Positions 1-9,058 are shown, numbered from the stretch's first letter. The stretch is DNA of 54,365 nt from Bacillus sp. 522_BSPC (GCF_001076885.1 NZ_JVDT01000292.1:14272-68636); one strand, 5' to 3'. Notes: generated by a model from the sequence alone, not told the origin. A program made the numbers and translations.

Positions 1-133
1 TATCAGCCAAACCGACAAGGATATCAGCCAAAAAAAGAATATATCAGCAAACCACCAAGGATATCAGCCAAAAAAAGAATATATCAGCCAAACCACCAAG
101 GATATCAGCCAAAATAGAAATATATCAGCCAAA
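1..133. repeat. Short tandem repeat array (20/21-bp units)
   Basis: The core TATCAGCCAAA, with small variations, begins at 1, 22, 42, 62, 82, 103 and 123, a spacing of 20 or 21 bases. Two spacer types alternate, one with ACCACCAAGG and one with AAAAAAGAA, so the higher-order unit is about 41 bases. The array is cut by the left window edge and may continue. It has no dyad symmetry and units are too short for CRISPR. Frame 1 is open from 1 to 114 and closes with TAG at 115. It ends about 20 bases before the MFS gene start. Confidence 0.85.
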
Positions 134-153
134 CCAAAGAAAGTGGTGCTAGT

Positions 154-1371
154 TTGTATATTTTTCGAAATAAATCATTTACATATATGTGGATTGGTAA
201 TGGCATATCAGAATTAGCAGGAGCTTTTGGAACCTTTTGCAATTCGTTATTAATCTATGAAATAACAGACTCATCTTGGGCATTGGGGAGTATGTGGCTA
301 TTATATTTCCTGCCCTCCCTTGCGCTTCAGGTTTTTATTGGACCTTATATTGATCGTTGGAGTAGAAAATGGACCATGATTTTTGCACTTTGGAGCAGGG
401 GACTTGTGTTTGTCATACCCCTTATCGGTGTTATGACAAACACATTAGTCCCATGGCATATTTTTATTGTCCAAATCATTATAGGATTAATAACACCTAT
501 TTATTCACCAGCCAATCAAGCGATACTATCCAGTATTGTTTCAAAAAAACAATTGCATACAGCTAATGCATACATAGAAGGAATGGCGAGATTAATGACC
601 TTTACGGCTCCTGTTATGGCAGGGGTGGTCATTGAATATATCGGGGTTAACAGCACTTTATCTTTTATTTGCCTTTCCTTGATTATTAGCGGAAGTCTTT
701 TATTAGGAGTTTCCGAAGAAAGAGAAAAGAGACCGGAGAGAAAAGCATGGGGTACTGAATTTATGGAGGGAATCAGTTACTTTTTTCAGCAAAGGACGAT
801 AGTGTGGTTAGGGGTTTTTCTAGCATTTGTCCAATTTGGAGTAGGGGTTACGATGGTAATTAATATCCCATATATCAAAACGGTTCTATACGGAAATAAT
901 GCCATGTATGGTTATTTTATGGCGGGATTTCCGTTAGGCTATATGATAGGGACATTATTGGTTGGGAAATTAAAATACGCCTCAAGACGAAGATTGATGC
1001 TAGGGGCACTTTTAATTGGAGGGTTGACTTATATTAATCTTGGGATAACTAGCTCGCTCATTTTTGCCATAGCAACAGAATTGATTGCAGGTATCGCGAT
1101 GGCTTTTTTTAGTATCCATAATATAACGATTTGTCAGCAAACTGTTCCTAATCATCTAATGGGAAAAATTATTTCCGTGCGCTCTTTTATCATTCGTGCA
1201 ATGATGCCGCTTGGCGTATTAATAAGTGGAGTTCTAAGTGAAGTATGGGGAATCCGACCTTTGTACATTTTAATTGGAACATTAATTGCTATTATTTCCC
1301 TACTAGGAATGCTACTACCATATTTTGCGTTTATAGATAACGTGAATACTGAGGAAAAGCTTGCTTCCTAA
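154..1371 (+). CDS. MFS transporter (drug-efflux-like)
   Basis: A 405-residue, strongly hydrophobic protein with about 12 predicted membrane segments in two halves, the usual size and layout of the major facilitator superfamily. The first loop contains YIDRWSRK, the family's loop 2-3 signature, after the second helix. It resembles the MFS branch annotated as macrolide/multidrug efflux, but the substrate cannot be read from sequence. The start is TTG at 154 with only a weak purine stretch upstream. The frame stays open back to 118, so a slightly earlier start in unseen context is possible. The promoter region is occupied by the tandem repeat array. The gene is monocistronic and ends at a hairpin shared with the convergent fabF-like gene. 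Confidence 0.85.
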   Translation: MYIFRNKSFTYMWIGNGISELAGAFGTFCNSLLIYEITDSSWALGSMWLLYFLPSLALQVFIGPYIDRWSRKWTMIFALWSRGLVFVIPLIGVMTNTLVPWHIFIVQIIIGLITPIYSPANQAILSSIVSKKQLHTANAYIEGMARLMTFTAPVMAGVVIEYIGVNSTLSFICLSLIISGSLLLGVSEEREKRPERKAWGTEFMEGISYFFQQRTIVWLGVFLAFVQFGVGVTMVINIPYIKTVLYGNNAMYGYFMAGFPLGYMIGTLLVGKLKYASRRRLMLGALLIGGLTYINLGITSSLIFAIATELIAGIAMAFFSIHNITICQQTVPNHLMGKIISVRSFIIRAMMPLGVLISGVLSEVWGIRPLYILIGTLIAIISLLGMLLPYFAFIDNVNTEEKLAS

Positions 1372-1381
1372 ATTCCGATAA

Positions 1382-1422
1382 AAAAGACTAGGAAACGCTG
1401 ATAGTGATTTTCCTAGTCTTTT
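1382..1422. terminator. Bidirectional hairpin terminator
   Basis: AAAAGACTAGGAAA (1382-1395) pairs with TTTCCTAGTCTTTT (1409-1422). The arms carry A and T runs on their outer sides, so the hairpin can stop transcription from both the MFS gene and the convergent fabF-like gene. Confidence 0.85.
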
Positions 1423-1426
1423 CCCT

Positions 1427-2659
1427 TTAATACTTTTTCAACAAAATCGCAGAATTATGACCGCCAAACCCAAAGGAATTGGATAAACCAATAGATAAGG
1501 AAGCTTTTCTTGCTCCTTCTGGGACATAGTCTAAATCACAGTCAGAATCTGGAGTTTTTAAATTAATAGTTGGTGGAATAATACCTTCTCGCAAACTCTT
1601 AACTAAGGCGATTGCCTCCGCTCCACCCGCGGCACCAAGCATATGACCAAGCATCGATTTGTTCGCGGTTACTGGTATTTTATAAGCTTCCGCTTCAAAT
1701 AATTTCTTAATAGCTAATGTTTCCGATAAATCGCCTACTGGTGTACTAGTCGCATGAGCACTAATTACATCCACATCAGAAGGGGAGACATTTGCTTTTG
1801 CTAATGCATTTTTCATGGCGAGATATGCGCCTCTTCCTTCTGGATGGGTTGCAACCATATGATGAGCGTCAGAGCTCGCTCCATAGCCAATAATTTCAGC
1901 TAATATCTTAGCATTTCTCTTAAGGGCATGTTCCAAGTCTTCAACGACCAAGATTGCCGCACCTTCACTCATTACAAATCCATCTCGATTTCTATCAAAA
2001 GGTCTGCTTGCTAATGTGGGTTCCTCATTATTAGTAGATAAGGCCCTTGCATTACCAAAGCTAGCTAAGGATAAATTTGTAATAGCTGCTTCCGCTCCAC
2101 CGGCAAACATCACGTCTGCATCACCATTTCGAATGGTGTGAAAAGCTTCCCCAATCGAGGTATTTCCAATGGAACAAGCTGTTACAGGAGAAAGGGAAGG
2201 ACCTTGGGCTCCGAATCTAATACTAATTTGTGCCGCAGCAGCGTTTGAAATCATCATCGGCACTAAATTAGGACTTACTCGATTAGGCCCTCGTTGATTT
2301 AATGTATTTACATTATCAATAAGGGTGGTTAAACCGCCAATCCCTGAACCTACATAGACACCTAGCCGCTCTTTGTCTACTTTATTTAAGTCTAGCTGAG
2401 AGTTAGATAAAGCTTCATCTGCTGCTGCTAATGCAAACTGGCTAAATCGGTCAAGCTTCTTCGCTTCCTTTGTACCCCATCTTTCTTCTGGATGAAAGTC
2501 CGTTACAACTCCAGCTATTCTTGTTTTTAATGAAGAGGCATCTAAATGCTCGATCATACTGATTCCAGATATTCCATTTAAAAGGTTCTGCCAATAATCA
2601 TCTACATTGTTTCCTAACGGTGAAATGATTCCCATTCCAGTGATAACGACTCTTTTCAC
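1427..2659 (-). CDS. Beta-ketoacyl-ACP synthase II-like protein (FabF paralogue)
   Basis: This is a 410-residue thiolase-fold condensing enzyme expected to extend acyl-ACP by decarboxylative condensation with malonyl-ACP in the cytoplasm. The catalytic triad is complete: Cys162 in TACSIG, His302 in SAHATST and His339 in SMLGHMLGAAGG; the C-terminal NSFGFGGHNS loop is also present. The loop after Cys reads SIGNTS rather than the usual ATGTNS of the housekeeping FabF as I recall it, so I take this as a paralogue. The start is GTG at 2659 with GGGGGA eight bases upstream. There is no acyl carrier protein or fabH next to it. It stands alone, divergent from an MmyB-type regulator whose ligand domain can hold fatty acids, which suggests lipid-responsive control. 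Confidence 0.88.
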   Translation of the reverse strand: MKRVVITGMGIISPLGNNVDDYWQNLLNGISGISMIEHLDASSLKTRIAGVVTDFHPEERWGTKEAKKLDRFSQFALAAADEALSNSQLDLNKVDKERLGVYVGSGIGGLTTLIDNVNTLNQRGPNRVSPNLVPMMISNAAAAQISIRFGAQGPSLSPVTACSIGNTSIGEAFHTIRNGDADVMFAGGAEAAITNLSLASFGNARALSTNNEEPTLASRPFDRNRDGFVMSEGAAILVVEDLEHALKRNAKILAEIIGYGASSDAHHMVATHPEGRGAYLAMKNALAKANVSPSDVDVISAHATSTPVGDLSETLAIKKLFEAEAYKIPVTANKSMLGHMLGAAGGAEAIALVKSLREGIIPPTINLKTPDSDCDLDYVPEGARKASLSIGLSNSFGFGGHNSAILLKKY

Positions 2660-2708
2660 AAATTTTCCCCCATTCCTTTTTTATTTATTGTATGCTTTTT
2701 TTATCCTA

Positions 2709-2746
2709 TTACAAGTTGTAGTTTATACTAGTATAATTAATACTAG
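2709..2746 (+). promoter_or_regulatory. Promoter and overlapping palindromic operator between the fabF-like gene and its regulator
   Basis: TATAAT at 2732-2737 lies 17 bases after TTACAA (2709-2714), a plausible sigma-A promoter for the rightward regulator gene. The -10 box is inside a perfect 14-bp palindrome, TTATACTAGTATAA (2723-2736). The half-site ATACTAG recurs at 2740-2746, so CTAGTAT (2728-2734) and ATACTAG also form a 7-5-7 inverted repeat. Overlap with the -10 box suggests autorepression. This is inferred from position and symmetry only. Confidence 0.6.
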
Positions 2747-2765
2747 GTTAAAAAGGAGAATGTAT

Positions 2766-3599
2766 ATGAATAGAGACATCCGATTAGAAGCGCTATCCGA
2801 TTTTCTAAAAACAAAACGGTCAAAAATACAGCCACAAATGGTTGGACTTCCTGCTGGTAGTAGAAGAAGAACGGCAGGACTTCGTCGCGAGGAAGTAGCA
2901 CAATTAGCTGGTGTAAGCACTACATGGTATACCTGGCTAGAGCAAGGTAGAGACATTAAAGTATCTATTTCAGTTTTAGACGCTGTTGCAGATGCGCTCC
3001 AATTGAGTTTAGATGAGAGAAAATATGTGTACGGATTAGCTTTTGAAGAAGGTGGTTCCTTCTTTCCAAAAGGAGAGGAAGAGGAAATGATTACGCCATC
3101 CTTGGAGAAAATTTTAAAAGAGCTTCGTTACTGTCCTTCGATTATTACCGATCGACGCTCCTTTATTGTAGGATGGAATGAAGCTGCTAAACAAGTATTC
3201 TTGGATTTTGAAAAAATTCCACTTGAAAAAAGAAATCTAATTGAACTGGTTTTTTCAAGAAAAGAGCTAAGAGCATTAGCTGTTAATTGGGAAGACTTTG
3301 TCAAAGGATTTCTCTCTATCTTTCGCACTTATTTAGGGCAGTATATGGCAGATGAGTGGTATGGAGAATTTATTGAAGAGATGAAAAAGAACTATCCGGA
3401 TTTTAATAAAATGTGGAATGAAAGTGAAGTAAGTTCTGCGCCTGAAGTATTAATTGAATTTCGTCACTCCAAGGCTGGGAAAATGATTTATAATTTAACT
3501 TCTTTGCAAGTTCATGGCCGAAATGATTTAAGATGTAGCATTTATACGCCTGTTGATGGGACTGGTACAGAAGAGAAGATTAAGCATTTGATGAAATAA
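2766..3599 (+). CDS. XRE/HTH_31 regulator with MmyB-like ligand-binding domain
   Basis: A transcription regulator of 277 residues. Residues about 5-85 form a helix-turn-helix of the HTH_31 type, with the characteristic SRRRTAGLRREEVAQLAGVS stretch and TWYTWLEQGRD. The rest matches the PAS-like MmyB ligand-binding domain. One solved family member, from Chloroflexus, contained a bound fatty acid. The frame opens further upstream, but ATG at 2766 is chosen because GGAG (2755-2758) lies seven bases before it; ATG at 2760 is too close. It is divergent from the fabF-like gene and probably controls both genes through the palindrome between them. The effector is unknown. Confidence 0.85.
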   Translation: MNRDIRLEALSDFLKTKRSKIQPQMVGLPAGSRRRTAGLRREEVAQLAGVSTTWYTWLEQGRDIKVSISVLDAVADALQLSLDERKYVYGLAFEEGGSFFPKGEEEEMITPSLEKILKELRYCPSIITDRRSFIVGWNEAAKQVFLDFEKIPLEKRNLIELVFSRKELRALAVNWEDFVKGFLSIFRTYLGQYMADEWYGEFIEEMKKNYPDFNKMWNESEVSSAPEVLIEFRHSKAGKMIYNLTSLQVHGRNDLRCSIYTPVDGTGTEEKIKHLMK

Positions 3600-3773
3600 G
3601 AGGTGATTCTAGTTTAGGGGGGGCATATTACTGATTTGGTCCGTGTTAACAACAAATGAAGCGAATTCGTATTTGCATAATTTTTTCCGAAACAATCGGT
3701 CATGGTTTGTGTGTTAAGCGTATTCATTTATAGAGAATTATCGTATATCATGGAAATAGAAAGGAGAACAACA

Positions 3774-5906
3774 ATGAATCTAAATAAAAAATGTATGGCC
3801 ATACTAAGAGATTTATTAGAGACTCCTGACTACATCAAAATTCAAGAACTAGCTAATAAACTTGATATAAGTGAAAGGGCAATAAGATATAACATCAATA
3901 AATTAGATGAATTTCTTTTTCAAAATGGGTTTAACTGCATTGAAAGGCATCATTTAAAAGGAATTAAATTAAATAGAGTAAAAGAAGTAACAACGTTTAT
4001 AGCAAAGTTTCTAGAAGAGCATTCACCATATCAGTATATTTTATCGAAGGAAGAGCGTTTTATCTATATTTTGACAAGGTTGTTAGGTGAAACGGAACCG
4101 ATTTCATACTCTGATTTGCAAGATAAAATAGGAATATCTAAGTCTACCTTGGATTCAGAGCTGCAATTGATTAATGAATATATTGATCCATATGGTTTAA
4201 CTCTAGAGCGAAAAAGAAAGCATGGTGTTCTGATACAGGGAGATGAAAAGCAAAAGAGATCGCTTTTAAACAAGATGATCTTAGGTACCATTAGTGCAAA
4301 AGATATCTTTCAATATATTCGCAATCGCCGTGTTCTCTCGAAAATCAATACTATTTATTTTCATGATGTATTAAGTGAAATCGATATTCAATTTATTGAT
4401 GATTTAATTTTCTCAGCAGAACAGGAATTGGATAAAGAATTTGATGATCAGTCTTATATGAATCTGTTAACACACTTAATGGTTGCGGTAAAGAGGACAT
4501 TTCAGCATCGTGAAGTAGATATATCAGAAGCTATTATTAGTAATATCAGTGATACAAGAGAATATACAGTAGCTAAACATATGATGGAGGAACTGGCTTG
4601 GCATTATGCTATTTCTATTCCAGATATGGAGGCTGGTTATATTGCTTTACAATTATTAGGGGCAAAGAGCATTAAAAAGCATCCACTTGATCAACAAGAG
4701 TTGAATGGTGATGAGCTATACTTAGCTTCTCTAAAAATGGTCGATGAATTAGAATCCATCTATCAATGCAGGTTTGGGGAAGAGAAAGAAAAGATTGTTG
4801 AGGGATTACTTCTTCATTTAAAGCCAGCTATCTATCGAATTAAATATCACTTAACGTTAGAAAATCCTATGTTTGATGAGATTATCTTTCATTATGAGGA
4901 ATTGTTTCAACATACGAAAAAAATAACAAAGTATTTGGAAGAACATCTGGACCAGTCTTTTAACGATCATGAAATATCCTACATTACCTTGCATTTTGCA
5001 GCAGCATTAGAAAAAGCACAGGATAATATGGAAGCAAGAAAAAAAGTGTTGTTGGTTTGTGGTGCTGGAATATCGAGTGCCAATATTTTATCCAATCAAC
5101 TCCAAAAAGCGTTCCATGTAGAGATTGTAAACACAGTTTCGTTTAGAGCGTTACAGTATATGGACTCTAGCAGCTATGATTTAATCATAAGTACAATTGA
5201 TATTCCAGAGATGAATAATAAGAAATACTTGAAAGTTAATGTTTTTTTAACAGAGTCAGACTATGAGCTTATTAGTCAATTTTTACATTCCAAATTTAGC
5301 CAAGGGAATTATTACGAAGTTAACTTAAATAAGGTGAATAAACTATTGGAAGCGGTTCAATCACATGGAACAGTGAAGGATGTTTATAAGCTCCAATATC
5401 AATTTATGAAAATATTAATGGATAAAAAAGAAGATTCTACATCCTATGAGAATTTAAGTATTCGAAATATTATTAATGAAAGAACAATAAAACTGAAAGC
5501 AAAAGTAGGTTCTTGGGAAGAAGCAATTAAAGAAGGAACTGACTTATTATATGACGATAAATCAGCAACTAGCCCTTATTATGAGACGGTGATTAAACAC
5601 TTTCATGAATATGGTCCATATATGGTGGTTGCGCCTGGAGTTGTTTTATCACATGCAAGGCCAGAAGATGGAGCATTAAAGCTTGCTCTCAGTTTAGTTA
5701 CTTTTAAAAATGGTATCGATTTTAAAGACGATTTTAAAGAAGATGTCCGACTGGTGGTTACTTTAACGGTTGTGGATAAGACTAGTCACTTAGAAATATT
5801 GGGACAACTGATGAAACTATTAACGAATAAAGATGATGTGGAAAAAATAATTAAAGCGAATTCCAAGGAAGATATCTTCCAAATTTTCAATGAATATTCG
5901 CAATAA
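3774..5906 (+). CDS. PRD-containing PTS operon activator (BglG/MtlR family)
   Basis: A 710-residue multidomain regulator. In order it has an N-terminal winged HTH (about 1-70, with LANKLDISERAIRYNINKL), a second HTH-like segment (about 90-150), two PRD domains with the conserved LLTHLMVAVKR and LLLHLKPAIYR histidine motifs, an EIIB-like domain with the Cys loop LLVCGAGISS, and a C-terminal EIIA (fructose/mannitol type) with VLSHARPEDGA. Such proteins activate sugar operons when phosphorylated by PTS components according to sugar supply. The start is ATG 3774 behind AAAGGAGA; an earlier in-frame start at 3702 lacks a binding site. It lies just upstream of, and co-directional with, the EIIB-EIIA-EIIC genes, so it is almost certainly their dedicated activator. 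Confidence 0.9.
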   Translation: MNLNKKCMAILRDLLETPDYIKIQELANKLDISERAIRYNINKLDEFLFQNGFNCIERHHLKGIKLNRVKEVTTFIAKFLEEHSPYQYILSKEERFIYILTRLLGETEPISYSDLQDKIGISKSTLDSELQLINEYIDPYGLTLERKRKHGVLIQGDEKQKRSLLNKMILGTISAKDIFQYIRNRRVLSKINTIYFHDVLSEIDIQFIDDLIFSAEQELDKEFDDQSYMNLLTHLMVAVKRTFQHREVDISEAIISNISDTREYTVAKHMMEELAWHYAISIPDMEAGYIALQLLGAKSIKKHPLDQQELNGDELYLASLKMVDELESIYQCRFGEEKEKIVEGLLLHLKPAIYRIKYHLTLENPMFDEIIFHYEELFQHTKKITKYLEEHLDQSFNDHEISYITLHFAAALEKAQDNMEARKKVLLVCGAGISSANILSNQLQKAFHVEIVNTVSFRALQYMDSSSYDLIISTIDIPEMNNKKYLKVNVFLTESDYELISQFLHSKFSQGNYYEVNLNKVNKLLEAVQSHGTVKDVYKLQYQFMKILMDKKEDSTSYENLSIRNIINERTIKLKAKVGSWEEAIKEGTDLLYDDKSATSPYYETVIKHFHEYGPYMVVAPGVVLSHARPEDGALKLALSLVTFKNGIDFKDDFKEDVRLVVTLTVVDKTSHLEILGQLMKLLTNKDDVEKIIKANSKEDIFQIFNEYSQ

Positions 5907-5922
5907 ATAGGAGGAAATTAAA

Positions 5923-6210
5923 ATGAAAAAAATATTAATCGCTTGTGGTGCAGGTATTGCTACTTCTACTGTTGCTTTAAATAAATTACAGGATGCTTTA
6001 AAGGAAAGAGGATTGCTAAATCAAGTAACGCTTCATCAAACAACAGTTGCTGAATTGGCTAGTAAAGCAAATGAATATGATTTAATCGTAACAACTACAA
6101 ACTTCACAAAAGAATTAAATATTCCAGTTGTTAAAGGCTTATCATTCATTACAAATGTGGGGAAAGAGAAAACCATTGAGGAGGTTATTACGAAGTTAGG
6201 TCTAAAATAA
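5923..6210 (+). CDS. PTS galactitol-family EIIB component
   Basis: This 95-residue cytoplasmic phosphocarrier passes phosphate from EIIA to the incoming sugar. The N-terminal ILIACGAGIATST carries the active cysteine in the P-loop-like motif of the GatB/lactose-type EIIB fold. Length is normal for free-standing GatB-like proteins. AGGAGG precedes the ATG, and the gene follows the regulator stop by 16 bases, so both are probably on one transcript. The sugar cannot be named from EIIB alone. Confidence 0.88.
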   Translation: MKKILIACGAGIATSTVALNKLQDALKERGLLNQVTLHQTTVAELASKANEYDLIVTTTNFTKELNIPVVKGLSFITNVGKEKTIEEVITKLGLK

Positions 6211-6224
6211 GGGGGATAAGGAAA

Positions 6225-6680
6225 ATGGATTTCGTAATAGATGAAGAACTGATATTCACGGATCGAATATTTACAACCGATAAAGAGGTATTGGAATTTT
6301 TAGCGGATGAATTATTAAAAAAAGGCTATGTGAAAGATTCCTATAAAGAAGCACTCTTAAAACGTGAGGTTGAGTTTCCAACTGGACTTGATTTTGGAAA
6401 TTACGGAGTAGCAATTCCACATTCAGATGCAATTCATGTCAATAAATCGACGCTTGGAATCATCGTTCCAGAAAAACCTATTACATTTAGTAATATGGAT
6501 GGTAGTGGAGCGGTAGAAGTGAAATTAATTTGCAATATTGTTTTAAAAGATAAGCAAAATCAAACTGCTATGCTTTCCAGTTTAATGGGTCTCTTTTCTG
6601 AAGAAGAGGCTGTTAAAGAGATGATGACTGGTAATATTTCTTCTATTAAGAAATATTTAAGTCAACTTGTTGTAAGCTAA
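6225..6680 (+). CDS. PTS galactitol/fructose-type EIIA component
   Basis: A 151-residue EIIA of the PTS_EIIA_2 fold, which accepts phosphate from HPr and passes it to EIIB. The phosphorylated histidine is in the conserved GVAIPHSDA motif, with a typical GLDFGNYG stretch just before it. It begins 14 bases after the EIIB stop with GGGGGAT as binding site. This GatA-like EIIA, GatB-like EIIB and GatC-like EIIC form a complete phosphorylation relay on three separate proteins. Confidence 0.88.
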   Translation: MDFVIDEELIFTDRIFTTDKEVLEFLADELLKKGYVKDSYKEALLKREVEFPTGLDFGNYGVAIPHSDAIHVNKSTLGIIVPEKPITFSNMDGSGAVEVKLICNIVLKDKQNQTAMLSSLMGLFSEEEAVKEMMTGNISSIKKYLSQLVVS

Positions 6681-6760
6681 GTTTTTCAGGCAAATAAAAT
6701 GATCAATTGTAACCGTTATCATATTAGAGGGATTGCAATTGGTATTGGGAGGTAAGCCAC

Positions 6761-8116
6761 ATGGCTGTTCTAGATTATATTGTTAATTTAGGTGCAAGTG
6801 TCATGATGCCAATTATATTCACTATCTTTGCTCTTTTATTAAGAGTAAAGATAGGAAAGGCAATTAAATCAGGATTACTTGTTGGTGTAGGATTCATTGG
6901 GTTAAATATTGTTATTGCTTTATTAACAGATAACCTTGGTCCTGCTGCAGAGCAAATGGTAGAAAATTTCGGTCTGAATTTACATGTATTAGATGTAGGT
7001 TGGCCAGCTGCCGCCGCTATCGCGTTTGGTTCAAAAGTAGGGGCACTGATTATTCCAGTTTGTTTAGTAGTGAACATAGTGATGTTACTTACTAGAACGA
7101 CACAAACGGTTAATATTGATATTTGGAACTACTGGCATTTTGCTTTTACAGGATCGATTGTTGCAGTTTTAACAGATAGTTTTTGGTGGGGTATTTTTGC
7201 AGCTATTATAAATATGATTGTTATTATGGTTATTGCTGACCTGACTGCGAAAAGTGTCGAAAAGCATCTTGGATTAGAAGGAGTATCATTGCCGCATGGT
7301 TTTACTGCATCATTTGTACCGATTGCCATCGTTGTGAATAAAATCTTAGACTGGATTCCTGGGATTAATAAAATTAATTTAGATGCTGATGGGTTACAAA
7401 GAAGACTAGGTGTATTCGGTGAACCAATATTCCTTGGAACCATTATTGGTGGAATTCTTGGATTAATAGCTGGTTATGATGTAAAAGGTATTCTTAACTT
7501 AGCGATTACAATGGGAGCAGTATTAGTGTTAATTCCAAAAATGGCAGCAGTATTAATGGAAGGATTAATGCCTGTATCGGAAGCAACACAAGATTTGATT
7601 GAAAAACGCTTTAAAAATTTTGGGAAACTATTTATTGGTCTTGATTCAGCAGTTGGGATTGGTCATCCAACTACGTTAGTTGTATCTCTATTACTTGTAC
7701 CAATATCATTAGTTCTTGCAGCAATACTTCCAGGTAACGGTTTATTACCATTTGCAAGTTTAGCTGGTTTACCATTTGCCTTTGTGTTAATTGTCCCAAT
7801 TACAAAAGGGAATGTATTCCGTACATTCATTGTGGGTCTTGTTATTACAATATTAGGTCTATGGTTTGCTACAGATTTAGCGCCTATCTTTACAAATGCA
7901 GCTAGCTTAGTAAACTTTGCGATTCCTAATGGTTCAAGCTTAGTGTCAAGCATTGATTATGCAGCAAGTCCACTACCATGGTTTATCGTAAAATTGTTAG
8001 ATATAAAAGTAATTGGCGCAATTATCATTGCTGTTCTTACCCTTGCTTTAATGCTTTATAACAGAAGAAGAATTTTAAAAGAAGCGAAAGAACAAGCAGA
8101 TAATGTAGAAGCTTAA
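6761..8116 (+). CDS. PTS galactitol-family EIIC permease
   Basis: A 451-residue hydrophobic protein with about 10-12 membrane segments, matching the GatC (EIIC-Gat) family. It should bind and translocate the sugar while EIIB phosphorylates it. GGGAGG lies eight bases before the ATG. Galactitol, D-arabitol and other polyols or sugars are known substrates of this family. No dehydrogenase, aldolase or kinase gene follows in the operon, so the substrate and its catabolic route are not evident. The 80-base gap from EIIA holds no convincing promoter. A strong hairpin terminator follows. Confidence 0.88.
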   Translation: MAVLDYIVNLGASVMMPIIFTIFALLLRVKIGKAIKSGLLVGVGFIGLNIVIALLTDNLGPAAEQMVENFGLNLHVLDVGWPAAAAIAFGSKVGALIIPVCLVVNIVMLLTRTTQTVNIDIWNYWHFAFTGSIVAVLTDSFWWGIFAAIINMIVIMVIADLTAKSVEKHLGLEGVSLPHGFTASFVPIAIVVNKILDWIPGINKINLDADGLQRRLGVFGEPIFLGTIIGGILGLIAGYDVKGILNLAITMGAVLVLIPKMAAVLMEGLMPVSEATQDLIEKRFKNFGKLFIGLDSAVGIGHPTTLVVSLLLVPISLVLAAILPGNGLLPFASLAGLPFAFVLIVPITKGNVFRTFIVGLVITILGLWFATDLAPIFTNAASLVNFAIPNGSSLVSSIDYAASPLPWFIVKLLDIKVIGAIIIAVLTLALMLYNRRRILKEAKEQADNVEA

Positions 8117-8141
8117 AAAATAAGTAGTCGTAGAATACGTG

Positions 8142-8181
8142 ACAGCCACACTCCATGAATCAAAGGGTGTGGCTGTTTTCT
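8142..8181 (+). terminator. Terminator of the PTS operon
   Basis: ACAGCCACAC (8142-8151) pairs with GTGTGGCTGT (8167-8176), followed by TTTCTT. It lies 25 bases after the EIIC stop and faces the convergent reductase gene. Confidence 0.85.
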
Positions 8182-8194
8182 TATATGGACTTAT

Positions 8195-9058
8195 TTATTT
8201 TAAACCATTGAGAAGTTGTTTTATCCCTTCCACCACAGGAGTTTCCGAACGTCCAAGCAATTTCTCAAAGTCTTCGCTTTCTATTTCTAGGGAACCTTCG
8301 CGAATATCCTTTTGAATTGCAACAAGCATAGGAACGACAAAGTCTGGTACGCCAGCTTTAGTCATTATTTCAGCATAAGTTGTGTCATCAACCTGTTGAA
8401 CGGGTACTTCTTTTCCAATCACTGTGCTAACAGCAGCAGCGATATCTTCCTGAGATAATAGTTTGCCAGACAGCTCATAAATCGTATTCTCATGTCCTTC
8501 TCCTGCTAGTACTTCTGCTCCTGCTTCTGCGTAGTCTTGTTGTAAAGCCCAGCCGACTTTTCCCTCTCCAGCAGAGGTAATCCATGGTACTCCCGCTTGA
8601 ACACCTTGAATAGTAGAAAGTTCATTTTCAAGGTACCAGTTGTTACGCAAGAAAGAATAGGGGATGCCTGTTTGAAGAATAGCTTCTTCTGTTGCTTTGT
8701 GAACTTCAGCAAGGAAATTTGTGCTTTCTTGTGCATTTGCAATACTTGTATATGCGATAAACGAAACACCAGCATTTTTGGCTGCCGCGACTGCGTTACT
8801 GTGTTGACGAATTCTTGTTTCCGTGTCTCCATCTGCTGAAATAATCAATAATCGATCAATTCCTTTAAAGGCTGTTTCCAATGTTTCTGGCTTATCGAAA
8901 TCTCCCTCGCGAACATCTACACCTTTTACACGTAAATCTTCTGCTTTTTCAGGATGACGAACACTGACTGCAAGCTGGTCAGCAGAAACTTTTGATAGTA
9001 AAACATTCACGATTTTAGAGCCGAGTTTACCAGTAGCACCTGTTACTAATAGTTTCAT
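8195..9058 (-). CDS. NmrA/QorB-like NAD(P)-binding oxidoreductase
   Basis: A 287-residue atypical short-chain dehydrogenase. The N-terminal LLVTGATGKLGSKIV is a Rossmann dinucleotide-binding loop (GxxGxxG type), followed by SVRHPEKAEDL and GDFDKPETL, as in NmrA/QorB proteins. E. coli QorB (YtfG) reduces quinones with NADPH; the same activity here is inferred. ATG at 9058 is preferred over one seven codons earlier because GGGAGG lies nine bases before it. The gene is divergent from an HxlR-type regulator, the usual arrangement for redox- or electrophile-responsive reductases. Confidence 0.85.
   Translation of the reverse strand: MKLLVTGATGKLGSKIVNVLLSKVSADQLAVSVRHPEKAEDLRVKGVDVREGDFDKPETLETAFKGIDRLLIISADGDTETRIRQHSNAVAAAKNAGVSFIAYTSIANAQESTNFLAEVHKATEEAILQTGIPYSFLRNNWYLENELSTIQGVQAGVPWITSAGEGKVGWALQQDYAEAGAEVLAGEGHENTIYELSGKLLSQEDIAAAVSTVIGKEVPVQQVDDTTYAEIMTKAGVPDFVVPMLVAIQKDIREGSLEIESEDFEKLLGRSETPVVEGIKQLLNGLK

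Noticed and set aside
1-133. CRISPR array at the left edge
   Set aside because: Units of 20-21 bases alternate two fixed spacers rather than unique ones, and no cas gene is near.
2607-2765. Upstream extension of the MmyB-type regulator
   Set aside because: The open frame continues into the fabF-like gene, but GGAG at 2755-2758 and family alignment place the start at 2766.
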